Source: Pseudomonadota bacterium
GTDB lineage: Bacteria; Pseudomonadota; Gammaproteobacteria; Steroidobacterales; Steroidobacteraceae
Direction: 5' to 3'
DNA length: 5,881 nucleotides
NCBI GenBank assembly: GCA_003242275.1
Contig: QGUX01000218.1
Coordinates: 1 to 5,881, forward strand
Shown here one piece after another: positions 1 to 5,881 of this stretch. The translations under genes were made by a program, and so were the position numbers. Below the pieces are notes generated by a model that did not search any database, was not told the DNA's origin, and saw nothing but the letters and a program-made list of their open reading frames with translations. The first letter of the stretch is position 1; each line of letters starts with the position of its first letter.

Positions 1-1005
1 GGCGATGACCTTCGCGACATGGCGTCCCATCTGCTTGGCGGCGGGCGCGATGCCGGGCACGGGGCCGTCCGCGGTGCTGACCGCGGCCAGGTCGCCGGCC
101 ACGAACAGTTCCGGATGTCCCGCCACAGACAGGTCCGCCTGCACCGGCACGCGGCCATTGCGGTCCAGCGGCACGCCCAGCGTGCGCGCCAAGGGCGAGG
201 CCGTGACGCCGGCCGCCCACAGCACGGTGCGTGCCGCCAGTGGCTCATCGCCGATGTGCACGCCGTGGGCATCCACGTGCGTGATCGGCGTGCCGGTGCG
301 CACGGTGACGCCGAGGCGCTCGAGCTGGCGCTGCGCGCTGGCCGACAGCTCCGGCGGGAAGGCCGGCAGCACGCGCGGGCCGGCTTCCACCAGCACCACG
401 CGCGCGCTCGACGGATCGATGCGGCGGAACTCGCCGCGCAGCGTGTGCCGCGCGATCTCGGCCAGCGTGCCGGCCAGCTCCACGCCGGTGGGACCACCGC
501 CGACGATGACGAAGGTCAGCAGCGCGCGGACCTCCTGCAGATCGTCGCTGCGCTCGGCCCTCTCGAAGGCGGTGAGGATGCGCGCGCGGATCGCCAGCGC
601 ATCATCCAGCGTCTTCAGGCCCGGCGCATGCCGGGCCCAGTCGTCATGCCCGAAGTACGCATGCGACACGCCGGTGGCCAGCAGCAGGAAGTCGTAATCC
701 AGCGCATCCTCGCCCATGTACACGCGCCGCGCCCCCGCATCGATGCGCGTGACCTCGCCGAGCTGCACGGTGACATTGGCCTGCCGGCGCAGGATGTGCC
801 GCAGCGGCGCCGCGATCGACGGCGCCGCCAGGCCGGCGGTGGCGACCTGGTAGAGCAGGGGCTGGAAGGTGTGGTGGTTGTGCCGGTCCACCAGCACGAT
901 GTCCACCGGGGTGCGCCGCAGCGCGCGCACGGCCCACAACCCCGCGAAACCGCCGCCGATGACGACGACGCGGAGCCGCCGCGTGCGCGTTGCCGGCGCG
1001 GCCAC
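1..1005 (-). CDS. Type II NADH dehydrogenase (NDH-2), FAD-dependent; 3' end cut by window edge
   Basis: Membrane-associated flavoprotein that oxidises NADH and passes electrons to quinone without pumping protons. The frame stays open from a GTG at 1005 to base 1, giving 335 residues; the family is usually about 400-430, so roughly the last 70-100 residues, including the membrane-binding end, lie outside. Visible: the N-terminal FAD dinucleotide-binding motif GGGFAG (residues 17-22), the family signature with [16 protein letters not shown] (44-59), the ATG motif (110-112), the NADH-binding motif [11 protein letters not shown] (169-179), the second FAD motif FVAGD (301-305), and a quinone-site-like APAAKQMG (320-327). 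GTG 1005 is chosen because it is the only start codon between the frame's entry from the upstream gene and the FAD motif; no good Shine-Dalgarno is seen. The start lies 2 nt after the stop of the molybdopterin subunit, which suggests translational coupling in one operon. Family assignment is firm; the physiological partner is inferred. Confidence 0.95.
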   Translation of the reverse strand, partial: MAAPATRTRRLRVVVIGGGFAGLWAVRALRRTPVDIVLVDRHNHHTFQPLLYQVATAGLAAPSIAAPLRHILRRQANVTVQLGEVTRIDAGARRVYMGEDALDYDFLLLATGVSHAYFGHDDWARHAPGLKTLDDALAIRARILTAFERAERSDDLQEVRALLTFVIVGGGPTGVELAGTLAEIARHTLRGEFRRIDPSSARVVLVEAGPRVLPAFPPELSASAQRQLERLGVTVRTGTPITHVDAHGVHIGDEPLAARTVLWAAGVTASPLARTLGVPLDRNGRVPVQADLSVAGHPELFVAGDLAAVSTADGPVPGIAPAAKQMGRHVAKVIA

Positions 1006-1007
1006 GG

Positions 1008-3221
1008 TCAGGCGATGCTCACGCCGGAGCTCGAGAACGGCAGGTTCTGCACGGTGCGGCCGGTGAGTTGCGCGATGGCATTGGCCACGGCCGGCGCGAT
1101 CGGCGGCGTGCCCGGCTCGCCCACGCCGCTGGGCGGGTTGGCCGAGGGCACGATGTGCACCTCGATGCGCGGCATCTGGTTCATGCGCAGCACCGGGTAG
1201 TCATTGAAGTTCGACTGCTGCACCACGCCGTCCTTCAGCGTGATCTGGCCGGTGGCGGCGGCGGCGAGGCCGTAGACGATGCCGGATTCCATCTGCATCG
1301 CGACGATGTTGGGATTCACCGCGATGCCGCAGTCCACCGCGCACACCACGCGCTCGACCTTGAAGGTGTTGCCGCGCTGCTGGCTGACCTCGACGATCTC
1401 GGCCACCACGCTGCCGAAGGACTCGTGCAGCGCCACGCCGCGCGCGGTGCCGCGGGGCAGCTCGCTGCCCCAGCCGGCCTTCTCCGCGGCGAGGTTGAGC
1501 ACCGCGAGGTGCCGCGGGTGGTTGGCCAGCAGGCCGCGGCGCAGTTCCACCGGGTCCTGGCCGGTGCCGCGGGCGATCTCGTCGAGGAAGGCCTCCACTG
1601 CATAGGCGGTGTGGGTCGAGCCCACCGAGCGCCACCACAGGATGGGCACGCCCAGCTTGGTGGTGTGCAGCTCCACCGACAGGTTGGGGATCTCGTAGGG
1701 CATGTTGGCCGCGCCCTCGACCGAGGTCGGGTCCACCGGCGCGCCGCTGTCCAGCGGCGTGCCGGCGGCAATGGACTGGCCGACGATGCGCTGGCGCCAG
1801 GCGCTGATGCGGCCGCGCGCGTCCACCGTCGCGGCCAGGTCGTGCAGGTAGGCGGGACGGTAGAAGCCGGCGTGCATGTCGTCCTCGCGCGTCCACACCA
1901 GTTTCACCGGCCGGCCGCTGCCGTCGGCCCTGGCGATCGCCACTGCGTCGGCCACATAGTCGGAGAAGGCATTGCCGCGGCGGCCGAAGCTGCCGCCGGC
2001 ATACAGCATGTTGATCTTCACCTGCTCCGGCTTGATGCCCAGCATGCCGGCGACCACGTTCTGGTCGCCGGTGTGGAACTGCTCGCCGTTCCAGATCTCG
2101 CAGCCCTCGGCGGTGATCTGCACCACGGCGTTCATGGGTTCCATGGTGGCGTGCGCGAGGAAGGGGAAGGCATAGCTGGCCCTGAAGCTGCGCGCGCCGT
2201 CCTTCGCCAGTTCGGCCTCGGCATCACCCTCCTGGCGCGCCGACAGGCCGGGGGTGGCGGCGAGCTCGCGGTACTGCGCGAAGATCTCCTCCGAGCCCAG
2301 GCGGAAGGCCTTGCTCTCGTCCCAGTCGATCTTCAGCGCATCGCGCGCCTTCTTCGCCGACCAGGTGTCGGTGGCCAGCACCGCCACGCCCTCGCGCAGG
2401 GTGCTCCTGAAGTGCACCACGTTGACCACGTTCGGGATGGCCCTGGCCGCGGTGGCGTCGAAGCCCTTCACCGTGGCGCCGAAGCGCGGCGGCAGCGCGG
2501 CCACCGCCACCAGCATGTTGGGCAGGCGCACGTCCTGGGTGAACAGCGCCGTGCCGGTGGATTTCTCCAGCGCGTCGAGGCGCTGCGCATCGCGGCCGAT
2601 CAGCGTGAAGGAGGCCGGATCCTTCAACTTCACCTCGCTGGGCACGGGCAGGGTGGCGGCCTCCTCCACCAGCTCGCCGAAGGTGATGCTGCGGCCGCTG
2701 CCGGCGTGGCTGACGATGCCCTGGCTGATGCTGATTTCCGCGGCCGGCACGCTCCAGCGGCGGGCGGCGGCCTGGACCAGCATGGCGCGCGCGGTGGCGC
2801 CGGCCCTGCGCATGGGCTCCCAGAAGGCCGCCACGGTGGTGCTGCCGCCGGTGCCCTGCATGGCGCCGCCGAAGGCGGGATTGCCGTACAGCTTCACGTC
2901 GGCCGGCGCGGCCTCGATGACGACCTGCCGCCAGTCGGCATCCAGCTCCTCGGCGACCAGCGTGGCCAGGCCCGTGTAGGCGCCCTGGCCCAGCTCGGTG
3001 TTGGGCGAGAGCACGGTGACGCGGCTGTCGGGACCGATGCGCAGGAACTGGTTGGGCGCGAGGGTGTCCTTCGCCTGCGCGCCGCCGGCACAGGCCGTGA
3101 GCACGGCCGGTGCGCCGAGGATGGCCAGCGTGAGCCCGGCGCCCTTGATCAGGTCGCGGCGGCTGACGCCCGGCAGCGTTGCGGCATGGACGATGCGGGT
3201 CTCGTGGGTCGGATGCTTCAT
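1008..3221 (-). CDS. Xanthine dehydrogenase-family molybdopterin-binding subunit, IorB-like, Tat-exported
   Basis: Large catalytic subunit (737 aa, normal for IorB-type proteins) of a molybdenum hydroxylase that oxidises N-heterocycles or aldehydes using water as oxygen donor. The N-terminus carries a twin-arginine motif SRRDLIK (20-26), a hydrophobic stretch (28-41) and a lipobox LTAC (41-44), so it is probably exported folded and may be lipid-anchored. Further in are a GQG loop (78-80), a QGTGGS loop (122-127), a hammerhead-like domain (about 217-300), GGSFGRRG (409-416), LVWTREDDM (441-449), and near the C-terminus GVGEPG (699-704), whose E702 matches the catalytic glutamate of the family. 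Cofactor is probably molybdopterin cytosine dinucleotide, as known for this family. ATG 3221 is preceded by a modest Shine-Dalgarno-like AGG, and the Tat signal begins properly from it. It lies 16 nt after the [2Fe-2S] subunit and 2 nt before NDH-2. Substrate cannot be deduced; isoquinoline, other azaarenes or aldehydes are all possible. Confidence 0.95.
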   Translation of the reverse strand: MKHPTHETRIVHAATLPGVSRRDLIKGAGLTLAILGAPAVLTACAGGAQAKDTLAPNQFLRIGPDSRVTVLSPNTELGQGAYTGLATLVAEELDADWRQVVIEAAPADVKLYGNPAFGGAMQGTGGSTTVAAFWEPMRRAGATARAMLVQAAARRWSVPAAEISISQGIVSHAGSGRSITFGELVEEAATLPVPSEVKLKDPASFTLIGRDAQRLDALEKSTGTALFTQDVRLPNMLVAVAALPPRFGATVKGFDATAARAIPNVVNVVHFRSTLREGVAVLATDTWSAKKARDALKIDWDESKAFRLGSEEIFAQYRELAATPGLSARQEGDAEAELAKDGARSFRASYAFPFLAHATMEPMNAVVQITAEGCEIWNGEQFHTGDQNVVAGMLGIKPEQVKINMLYAGGSFGRRGNAFSDYVADAVAIARADGSGRPVKLVWTREDDMHAGFYRPAYLHDLAATVDARGRISAWRQRIVGQSIAAGTPLDSGAPVDPTSVEGAANMPYEIPNLSVELHTTKLGVPILWWRSVGSTHTAYAVEAFLDEIARGTGQDPVELRRGLLANHPRHLAVLNLAAEKAGWGSELPRGTARGVALHESFGSVVAEIVEVSQQRGNTFKVERVVCAVDCGIAVNPNIVAMQMESGIVYGLAAAATGQITLKDGVVQQSNFNDYPVLRMNQMPRIEVHIVPSANPPSGVGEPGTPPIAPAVANAIAQLTGRTVQNLPFSSSGVSIA

Positions 3222-3237
3222 GGTGGACCTGCCCCGG

Positions 3238-3699
3238 TCAGGAGGAGAGCGCGGCGGAGGCGCGCTGGATGGCGGCGCGGATGCGGCCGTAGGTGCCGCA
3301 GCGGCAGATGTTGCCGCTCATCGCGGCGTCGATCTGCGCCTCGGTGGGACGCGGGTTCTGCTGCAGCAGCGCGGTGGCGCTCATGATCTGGCCGGACTGG
3401 CAGTAGCCGCATTGCGGCACGTTCCCGGCGATCCAGGCGTCCTGCACCGCCTTGCCGGCGGCGCTGGTGGCCACCGCCTCGATGGTGGTGATCTTCCGCC
3501 CCGCCGCCGCGGCGACGGGCAGGATGCAGCTGCGGGTGGCCACGCCGTCCACGTGGACGGTGCAGGCGCCGCACTGGGCGATGCCGCAGCCGAACTTGGT
3601 GCCGGTGAGGCCCAGCGTGTCGCGCAGGACCCAGAGCAGGGGGGTGTCTTCGGAAACGTCGGCCGTGTACTGCCGGCCGTTGACGTCAAGCGTGAACAT
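3238..3699 (-). CDS. (2Fe-2S)-binding small subunit of molybdenum hydroxylase, IorA-like
   Basis: Electron-transfer subunit (153 aa, the usual size) carrying two [2Fe-2S] clusters that take electrons from the molybdenum centre of the large subunit. The N-terminal plant-ferredoxin-like domain holds C38, C43, C46 and C58 (C-x4-C-x2-C-x11-C). The C-terminal helical domain holds C97, C100, C132 and C134 (CGYC and CRC), the standard pattern for the second cluster. All eight cluster cysteines are present, so it looks functional. It has no signal peptide of its own; since the large subunit has a Tat signal, the complex would have to be folded in the cytoplasm and the small subunit carried out with it (inference from known Tat hitchhiking). 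ATG 3699 is preceded by a strong GAGGAG at 5 nt spacing. First gene of the leftward operon; its stop is 16 nt from the next ATG. Substrate specificity is unknown. Confidence 0.96.
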   Translation of the reverse strand: MFTLDVNGRQYTADVSEDTPLLWVLRDTLGLTGTKFGCGIAQCGACTVHVDGVATRSCILPVAAAAGRKITTIEAVATSAAGKAVQDAWIAGNVPQCGYCQSGQIMSATALLQQNPRPTEAQIDAAMSGNICRCGTYGRIRAAIQRASAALSS

Positions 3700-3757
3700 G
3701 GAGGCTCCTCGCCGCAGGAGAACGCGGCGCGCGTCATTATCCTACAATCGCACTTGC
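3700..3757. promoter_or_regulatory. Divergent control region between the IorAB-like operon and the xdhC pair
   Basis: This 58-bp gap must hold the start signals of both divergent transcription units unless they lie inside genes. Rightward, TACAAT at 3743-3748 is a one-mismatch -10 element. Leftward, GATAAT (3741 down to 3736) is also a one-mismatch -10 element. The two lie back to back with one base between them, in a conspicuous AT-rich island. The 13 bases 3736-3748 show loose dyad symmetry (ATT at the left end, AAT at the right), which could be an operator. I see no convincing -35 box at the right distance on either strand, so an activator or a non-housekeeping sigma factor is possible. 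Sequence only; promoter activity is inferred. Confidence 0.5.
3705..3710 (-). promoter_or_regulatory. Ribosome binding site of the [2Fe-2S] subunit gene
   Basis: On the minus strand the bases read GAGGAG, 5 nt before ATG 3699. This is the strongest Shine-Dalgarno of the leftward operon and fixes the start of the small subunit gene. Confidence 0.8.
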
Positions 3758-4093
3758 ATGACCCGGGCCGACATCACCGACGAGACCCAGCTCCTGGCGC
3801 AGGCCCTGGCGTGGCGCGAGGCCGGCCAACGCGTGGCGCTGGCCACCGTCGTTTCCACGTGGGGTTCCGCTCCGCGTCCGGCGGGAAGCCTGCTGGTCTG
3901 CAATGAAGCCGGGCAGTTCGCCGGCTCGGTCTCCGGGGGCTGCGTCGAGGTGGCGGTGATCGAGGCCGCGCAGCAGGTGATGAAGGACGGCGCGCCGAAG
4001 CTGCTGGAGTTCGGCGTCAGCGACGAGCTGGCCTTCAGTGTCGGGCTGGCCTGCGGCGGGAAGATCCGCGTGTACGTCGAGGCGCTGGAGTAG
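3758..4093 (+). CDS. XdhC family protein, N-terminal (XdhC/CoxI) domain half
   Basis: First half (111 aa) of an XdhC-type maturation factor, which binds molybdenum cofactor, promotes its sulfuration and hands it to the molybdenum hydroxylase. Visible: ATVVSTWGSAPRPAGS (residues 29-44), GSVSGGCVE (56-64), FGVSDE (85-90) and VGLACGGKIRVYVE (95-108), covering the whole XdhC/CoxI domain. C62 and C99 sit in the conserved family motifs. ATG 3758 is chosen because homology begins there; the open frame extends further upstream, but only through the antisense of the iron-sulfur subunit gene. No Shine-Dalgarno precedes it, and a -10-like TACAAT ends 9 nt before the ATG, so the mRNA may be nearly leaderless. 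It ends in TAG at 4091-4093, three bases before the in-frame ATG of the C-terminal half. Either a natural two-gene XdhC, known from many Alphaproteobacteria, or a single xdhC broken by one nonsense change. Divergent from its likely client enzyme. Confidence 0.9.
   Translation: MTRADITDETQLLAQALAWREAGQRVALATVVSTWGSAPRPAGSLLVCNEAGQFAGSVSGGCVEVAVIEAAQQVMKDGAPKLLEFGVSDELAFSVGLACGGKIRVYVEALE
4087..4090 (+). promoter_or_regulatory. Ribosome binding site of the second xdhC half, overlapping the first half's end
   Basis: GGAG sits 6 nt before ATG 4097; its bases are the last codons of the upstream gene, directly before its TAG stop. Ribosomes terminating at TAG would be placed on this site, which favours reinitiation and a real start at 4097. 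Confidence 0.65.
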
Positions 4094-4096
4094 GCG

Positions 4097-4831
4097 ATGC
4101 GGCAGGGCATGGCACATGCGCTGCTCGCTGCGCGCCGCGAGGCGCGGGCGGTGGTGCTGGTCACGCCGCTGGATGGCGGCGTGCAGCGCCTGCTCGACGA
4201 GAAGTCGCTGGAGCTGCTGGCGCTGACCGAGCCGGAACTGGCGGCGGCGGCGCGCACGGCGCTGGCCACCGACCGCGTGCAGCTCGTCACCCAGGATGAT
4301 CGCGAGATCATGCTCACGCCGCACAACCCGCCGCTGCGGCTGATCGTGGTCGGTGCCGTGCACATCAGCGAGGCGCTGTGCGTGATGGCGCGGGCAGCCG
4401 GCTACGCGGTCACGGTGATCGATCCGCGGTCGGCCTTCCTCAGGCCGGAGCGCTTCCCCGGGGTGGAACTGGTGAACGACTGGCCGCAGGAGGCCTTCGC
4501 GCGGCTGAAGCCGGATTCACGCACGGCCGTGGTGCTGCTGACGCACGACCCGAAGATCGACGATCCGGCGCTGCTGGCGGTGCTGCCGTCGCCGGCGTTC
4601 TACGTCGGCGCGCTGGGTTCCACGCGCACGCATGCGAAGCGGCTGCAGCGGCTGGCCGAGGCTGGCGTGGAGGAGGGCTTGCGCGCACGCATCCACGGGC
4701 CGGCGGGACTGGCCATCGGTGCGCGCACGCCGGCCGAGATTGCGATCTCGGTGATGGCGGAGTTCACCCGCGAGCTGCGCATGGGTGGTGAGGATTCCAG
4801 GCCCGCCGGAGGTACCGGCGCCGGCGCCTGA
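4097..4831 (+). CDS. XdhC family protein, C-terminal Rossmann (XdhC_C) domain half
   Basis: Second half (244 aa) of the XdhC-type maturation factor. Residues 1-70 form the linker region usually found between the two domains. The Rossmann-like domain starts at RLIVVGAVHISEAL (81-94) and continues with AVTVIDPRSAFLRPERFPG (104-122), VVLLTHDPKIDDPAL (145-159), YVGALGSTRTHAKRLQRL (169-186), ARIHGPAGLAIGARTPAEIA (197-216) and SVMAEFTREL (218-227). These are the expected motifs in the expected order. The last 15 or so residues are a Gly/Ala-rich tail that looks dispensable. ATG 4097 has a GGAG at good spacing. The frame is identical to that of the upstream half, with only TAG and GCG between them. 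Read through, the two would give a protein of about 357 residues, the length of a normal one-piece XdhC. It would act in the cytoplasm on the IorAB-like enzyme before export. Family assignment is firm; whether both halves are functional is inferred. Confidence 0.9.
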   Translation: MRQGMAHALLAARREARAVVLVTPLDGGVQRLLDEKSLELLALTEPELAAAARTALATDRVQLVTQDDREIMLTPHNPPLRLIVVGAVHISEALCVMARAAGYAVTVIDPRSAFLRPERFPGVELVNDWPQEAFARLKPDSRTAVVLLTHDPKIDDPALLAVLPSPAFYVGALGSTRTHAKRLQRLAEAGVEEGLRARIHGPAGLAIGARTPAEIAISVMAEFTRELRMGGEDSRPAGGTGAGA

Positions 4832-4983
4832 GCGCGGCTCGAAGGGTCCTGCTCATCGCAGTTGCGGAGGAGAAGGCCAGTGCCGACAACAAGAAGCCGG
4901 CCGCGCGTTGGCACGGCCGGCTCGAGGGGGTCAGCTCCGGACCAGAAATCCGCGCGGTGACCTTCGGTCAGTCCAGCGGCAGG
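4832..4983. other. Convergent intergenic region
   Basis: This 152-bp gap separates the ends of the rightward xdhC pair and the leftward BON-domain gene. It holds one strong hairpin (annotated separately) and one copy of a 13-bp direct repeat next to the BON gene stop. No credible coding sequence is seen. No U-tract hairpin serving the rightward genes was found. Confidence 0.7.
4883..4922 (-). terminator. Probable Rho-independent terminator of the BON-domain gene
   Basis: Perfect 9-bp GC-rich inverted repeat: AGCCGGCCG at 4895-4903 pairs with CGGCCGGCT at 4914-4922 around a 10-nt loop. Reading leftward, the stem runs directly into a T-rich tail (TCTTGTTGTC, 4894 down to 4885). It lies about 60 bp beyond the BON gene stop. 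In the rightward direction the tail is CGAGGGGG, so it should terminate poorly for the xdhC pair, although the stem alone might slow polymerase. Confidence 0.7.
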
Positions 4984-4994
4984 TCAGTCCAGCG
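4966..4994. repeat. 13-bp direct repeat spanning the BON gene stop codon
   Basis: GGTCAGTCCAGCG occurs at 4966-4978 and again at 4982-4994, a period of 16 bp with a 3-bp spacer. The right copy encodes, on the minus strand, the last codons (Leu-Asp, stop) of the BON-domain protein; the left copy is just downstream in another frame. It looks like a small local duplication. Confidence 0.8.
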
Positions 4995-5445
4995 ACGAAT
5001 CGGCTTCCGGGACGGAAGGCGCCGCGGGATCGGCCGGCCGCGAGGACGGACCTGAGGGTGACGGGGTGGACTCCCCGATCTCCGACTTGATCACGATCTT
5101 GTTGTCGACGCCCCGCACGCCATCGGCGGAGCGGGCGATGCGTTCGGCGCTCTGCCGCTCGGCCATCGAGTCTGCCGTGCCGGAAAGGGTGACCACGCCG
5201 TTGCGGGCATCCACGTTCACGTCCAGGCCCTCGACCTCGGAGGAGGCCAGCAGGCCCGACTTCACGCGCGCCACGATGGTGGCGTCATCCACTCTCTCGC
5301 CGACCGAACGCTCGGGCACGGCGGCATCACCGGCACGCGCCGGGGTGGCCGTGTCGCTGTCGTCGGCGTACGCGGGGCCGAGGGCGATGCCGCCGATCAC
5401 CGCGGAGGCCAGCGTGGCGGCAAACAGGTTCTGGTTTCTCTTCAT
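4984..5445 (-). CDS. Secreted BON-domain protein (OsmY/periplasmic type)
   Basis: A 153-residue protein with a Sec signal peptide: a positively charged start (MKRNQN), a hydrophobic core (7-23) and a probable cleavage after AYA (25-27). Residues about 48-120 form a single BON domain, with VDDATIVARVKSGLL (52-66), a strand pair VNVDARNGVVTLSGTADS (76-93), a helix AERQSAERIARSADGV (95-110) and VDNKIVI (113-119). The glycine in VTLSG (85-89) is the family landmark. BON domains are thought to bind membrane phospholipid or surfaces; single-domain periplasmic forms are often osmotically or stress induced. A Pro/Ser-rich, disordered tail follows (124-153). ATG 5445 is chosen over longer in-frame starts because it gives a proper signal peptide and has AGGAG 6 nt upstream. 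OsmY has two BON domains, so this is a related but shorter protein. Divergent from the SRAP gene; no link to the molybdoenzyme genes is evident. Confidence 0.88.
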   Translation of the reverse strand: MKRNQNLFAATLASAVIGGIALGPAYADDSDTATPARAGDAAVPERSVGERVDDATIVARVKSGLLASSEVEGLDVNVDARNGVVTLSGTADSMAERQSAERIARSADGVRGVDNKIVIKSEIGESTPSPSGPSSRPADPAAPSVPEADSSLD

Positions 5446-5619
5446 GGCAATCTCCTGGGACAGGATGGATGGTTTCCCTTGGTCCACAGGATCGTGGATG
5501 CGCCGCCGCGACGGCACTGGCAGCCGGTCAGAGAAGGGGTAGGACTTGTCCGAACGCTGTCGCTGCCGCAAGACAGGGTGCCGAGGCCGCCGGGATCTCC
5601 CTGCGGTAACCTTGCGTGC
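5446..5619. promoter_or_regulatory. Divergent intergenic region between the BON and SRAP genes
   Basis: This 174-bp region should contain the promoters of both flanking genes. I find no convincing -10/-35 pair on either strand. A 10-bp near-perfect dyad, GGACTTGTCC, lies at 5542-5551 and is the best candidate for a protein-binding site, but it is short. A small TCCAC/GTGGA hairpin with a 6-nt loop is seen at 5484-5499. There is no LexA-like SOS box recognisable to me, although SRAP genes can be damage-responsive. Confidence 0.4.
5452..5456 (-). promoter_or_regulatory. Ribosome binding site of the BON-domain gene
   Basis: On the minus strand AGGAG stands 6 nt before ATG 5445. It decides the start, because the open frame continues upstream past this point to about 5727. 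Confidence 0.8.
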
Positions 5620-5881
5620 ATGTGCTATTCGGCCAAGGTGGTTGCGAGGTGGCGCGAGTTCTGTCGCGCCTCGTCGATCCGCATCGACCTGGAGGAGTTC
5701 CACCGCCTGTACACCCTGCGCCAGCACGACGGACTCGCCGCGCGCCTGCCGCGCGGCTTCGACCTGGAGTTCAGCAGTCCCGAAGCGGAACTGGAACGGC
5801 AGATCCAGGCGGCGATCGCCGCCTGGCGCACGCAGCGCATGGCCGAGCTGGAACGCGAGCTGTTTGCCCAGCGCAGGCGGC
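5620..5881 (+). CDS. SRAP (SOS response-associated peptidase, YedK/HMCES) family protein; 3' end cut by window edge
   Basis: First 87 residues of a protein that, by family knowledge, forms a covalent thiazolidine crosslink to abasic sites in single-stranded DNA through its Cys2 amine and thiol, shielding the lesion. Visible: the start MCYSA, where C2 follows the initiator Met as the chemistry requires (Met must be removed), then IRIDLEEFHRLYTLRQHDG (21-39), and a charged helical region (about 55-87) ending in ELEREL FAQRRR-like sequence. The N-terminus fits the MCYSA branch of the family, common in Gammaproteobacteria, rather than the MCGR branch of YedK. The other active-site residues (Asn, Glu and His in YedK) would lie beyond the window edge or cannot be assigned here. 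ATG 5620 is fixed by the Cys2 requirement; no Shine-Dalgarno is apparent. No stop is reached by base 5881. Divergent from the BON gene. Confidence 0.85.
   Translation, partial: MCYSAKVVARWREFCRASSIRIDLEEFHRLYTLRQHDGLAARLPRGFDLEFSSPEAELERQIQAAIAAWRTQRMAELERELFAQRRR

Noticed and set aside
5..1200. Two long rightward open frames (5-697 and 19-1200) at the left end
   Set aside because: They are antisense to the NDH-2 gene, whose FAD and NADH motifs are all intact on the minus strand; their translations are low-complexity and resemble no known family.
990..3386. A 798-codon rightward open frame, antisense to the molybdopterin subunit
   Set aside because: Its translation is a His/Arg/Gly/Ala-rich string without recognisable domains, typical of the antisense frame of a GC-rich gene. 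The opposite strand encodes a complete, motif-rich family protein over the same span.
3737..4365. Two overlapping leftward frames of about 207 codons antisense to the xdhC pair
   Set aside because: Composition (Ser/Ala/Arg-rich or His/Arg/Gln-rich) is that of shadow frames; the plus strand carries clear XdhC motifs through the whole region.
4811..4827. Palindromic GGCGCC repeats at the end of the second xdhC half
   Set aside because: They lie in codons for the Gly/Ala-rich tail and have no T-run after them, so they are not a terminator; low-complexity coding explains them.
4908..4925. TGGCAC within the terminator loop as half of a sigma-54 promoter
   Set aside because: No TTGC-type -12 element follows at the needed spacing, and the bases are already explained by the hairpin.
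5570..5606. Imperfect inverted repeat (CCGCA ... TGCGG) upstream of the SRAP gene
   Set aside because: Only about five pairs form around a loop of some 30 nt with mismatches; such matches are expected by chance in GC-rich DNA.
5446..5727. Upstream in-frame extension of the BON-domain protein to about 5727
   Set aside because: The extension is Arg-rich, lacks a signal peptide at its start and overlaps the SRAP gene; ATG 5445 has a good ribosome binding site and begins a normal signal peptide.

Overview
This is a GC-rich chromosomal segment that looks like a member of the Xanthomonadaceae/Lysobacteraceae (a Lysobacter- or Luteimonas-like gammaproteobacterium). That placement is an inference from codon use (G/C at nearly every third position, TGA at every stop but one) and from the type of SRAP protein at the right edge. 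It is not a measured assignment. No RNA gene, mobile element, CRISPR array or prophage is visible.

Layout, left to right. A leftward block (3699 to 1) carries a two-subunit molybdenum hydroxylase of the isoquinoline 1-oxidoreductase (IorAB) type. It consists of a small [2Fe-2S] subunit (3238-3699), then 16 nt later a large molybdopterin-binding subunit with a Tat signal and lipobox (1008-3221), then 2 nt after its stop a type II NADH dehydrogenase (NDH-2) that runs off the left edge (1-1005). Divergently, 58 bp away, lie two rightward genes (3758-4093 and 4097-4831). Together they make up one XdhC-type maturation factor, the protein that delivers sulfurated molybdenum cofactor to enzymes of this family. 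The two halves lie in the same reading frame and are separated by one amber codon plus one sense codon.

The remainder is a separate neighbourhood. A leftward gene (4984-5445) encodes a secreted BON-domain protein, with a GC hairpin and T-rich tail downstream of it (4883-4922). A divergent rightward gene (from 5620, cut by the right edge) is the start of an SRAP/HMCES-type abasic-site DNA-protein crosslink protein.

Functionally, the left two thirds is a molybdoenzyme locus: the enzyme (IorAB-like), its maturation factor (split XdhC) and a respiratory flavoprotein. The substrate cannot be read from the sequence. Neither a MocA-type cytidylyltransferase nor a cytochrome c subunit, both common partners of such enzymes, is inside the window. 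The most unusual points are the split XdhC with its single TAG, the compact divergent control region with two opposed -10-like elements and a near-leaderless xdhC start, and the coupling of NDH-2 to a predicted exported lipoprotein enzyme.
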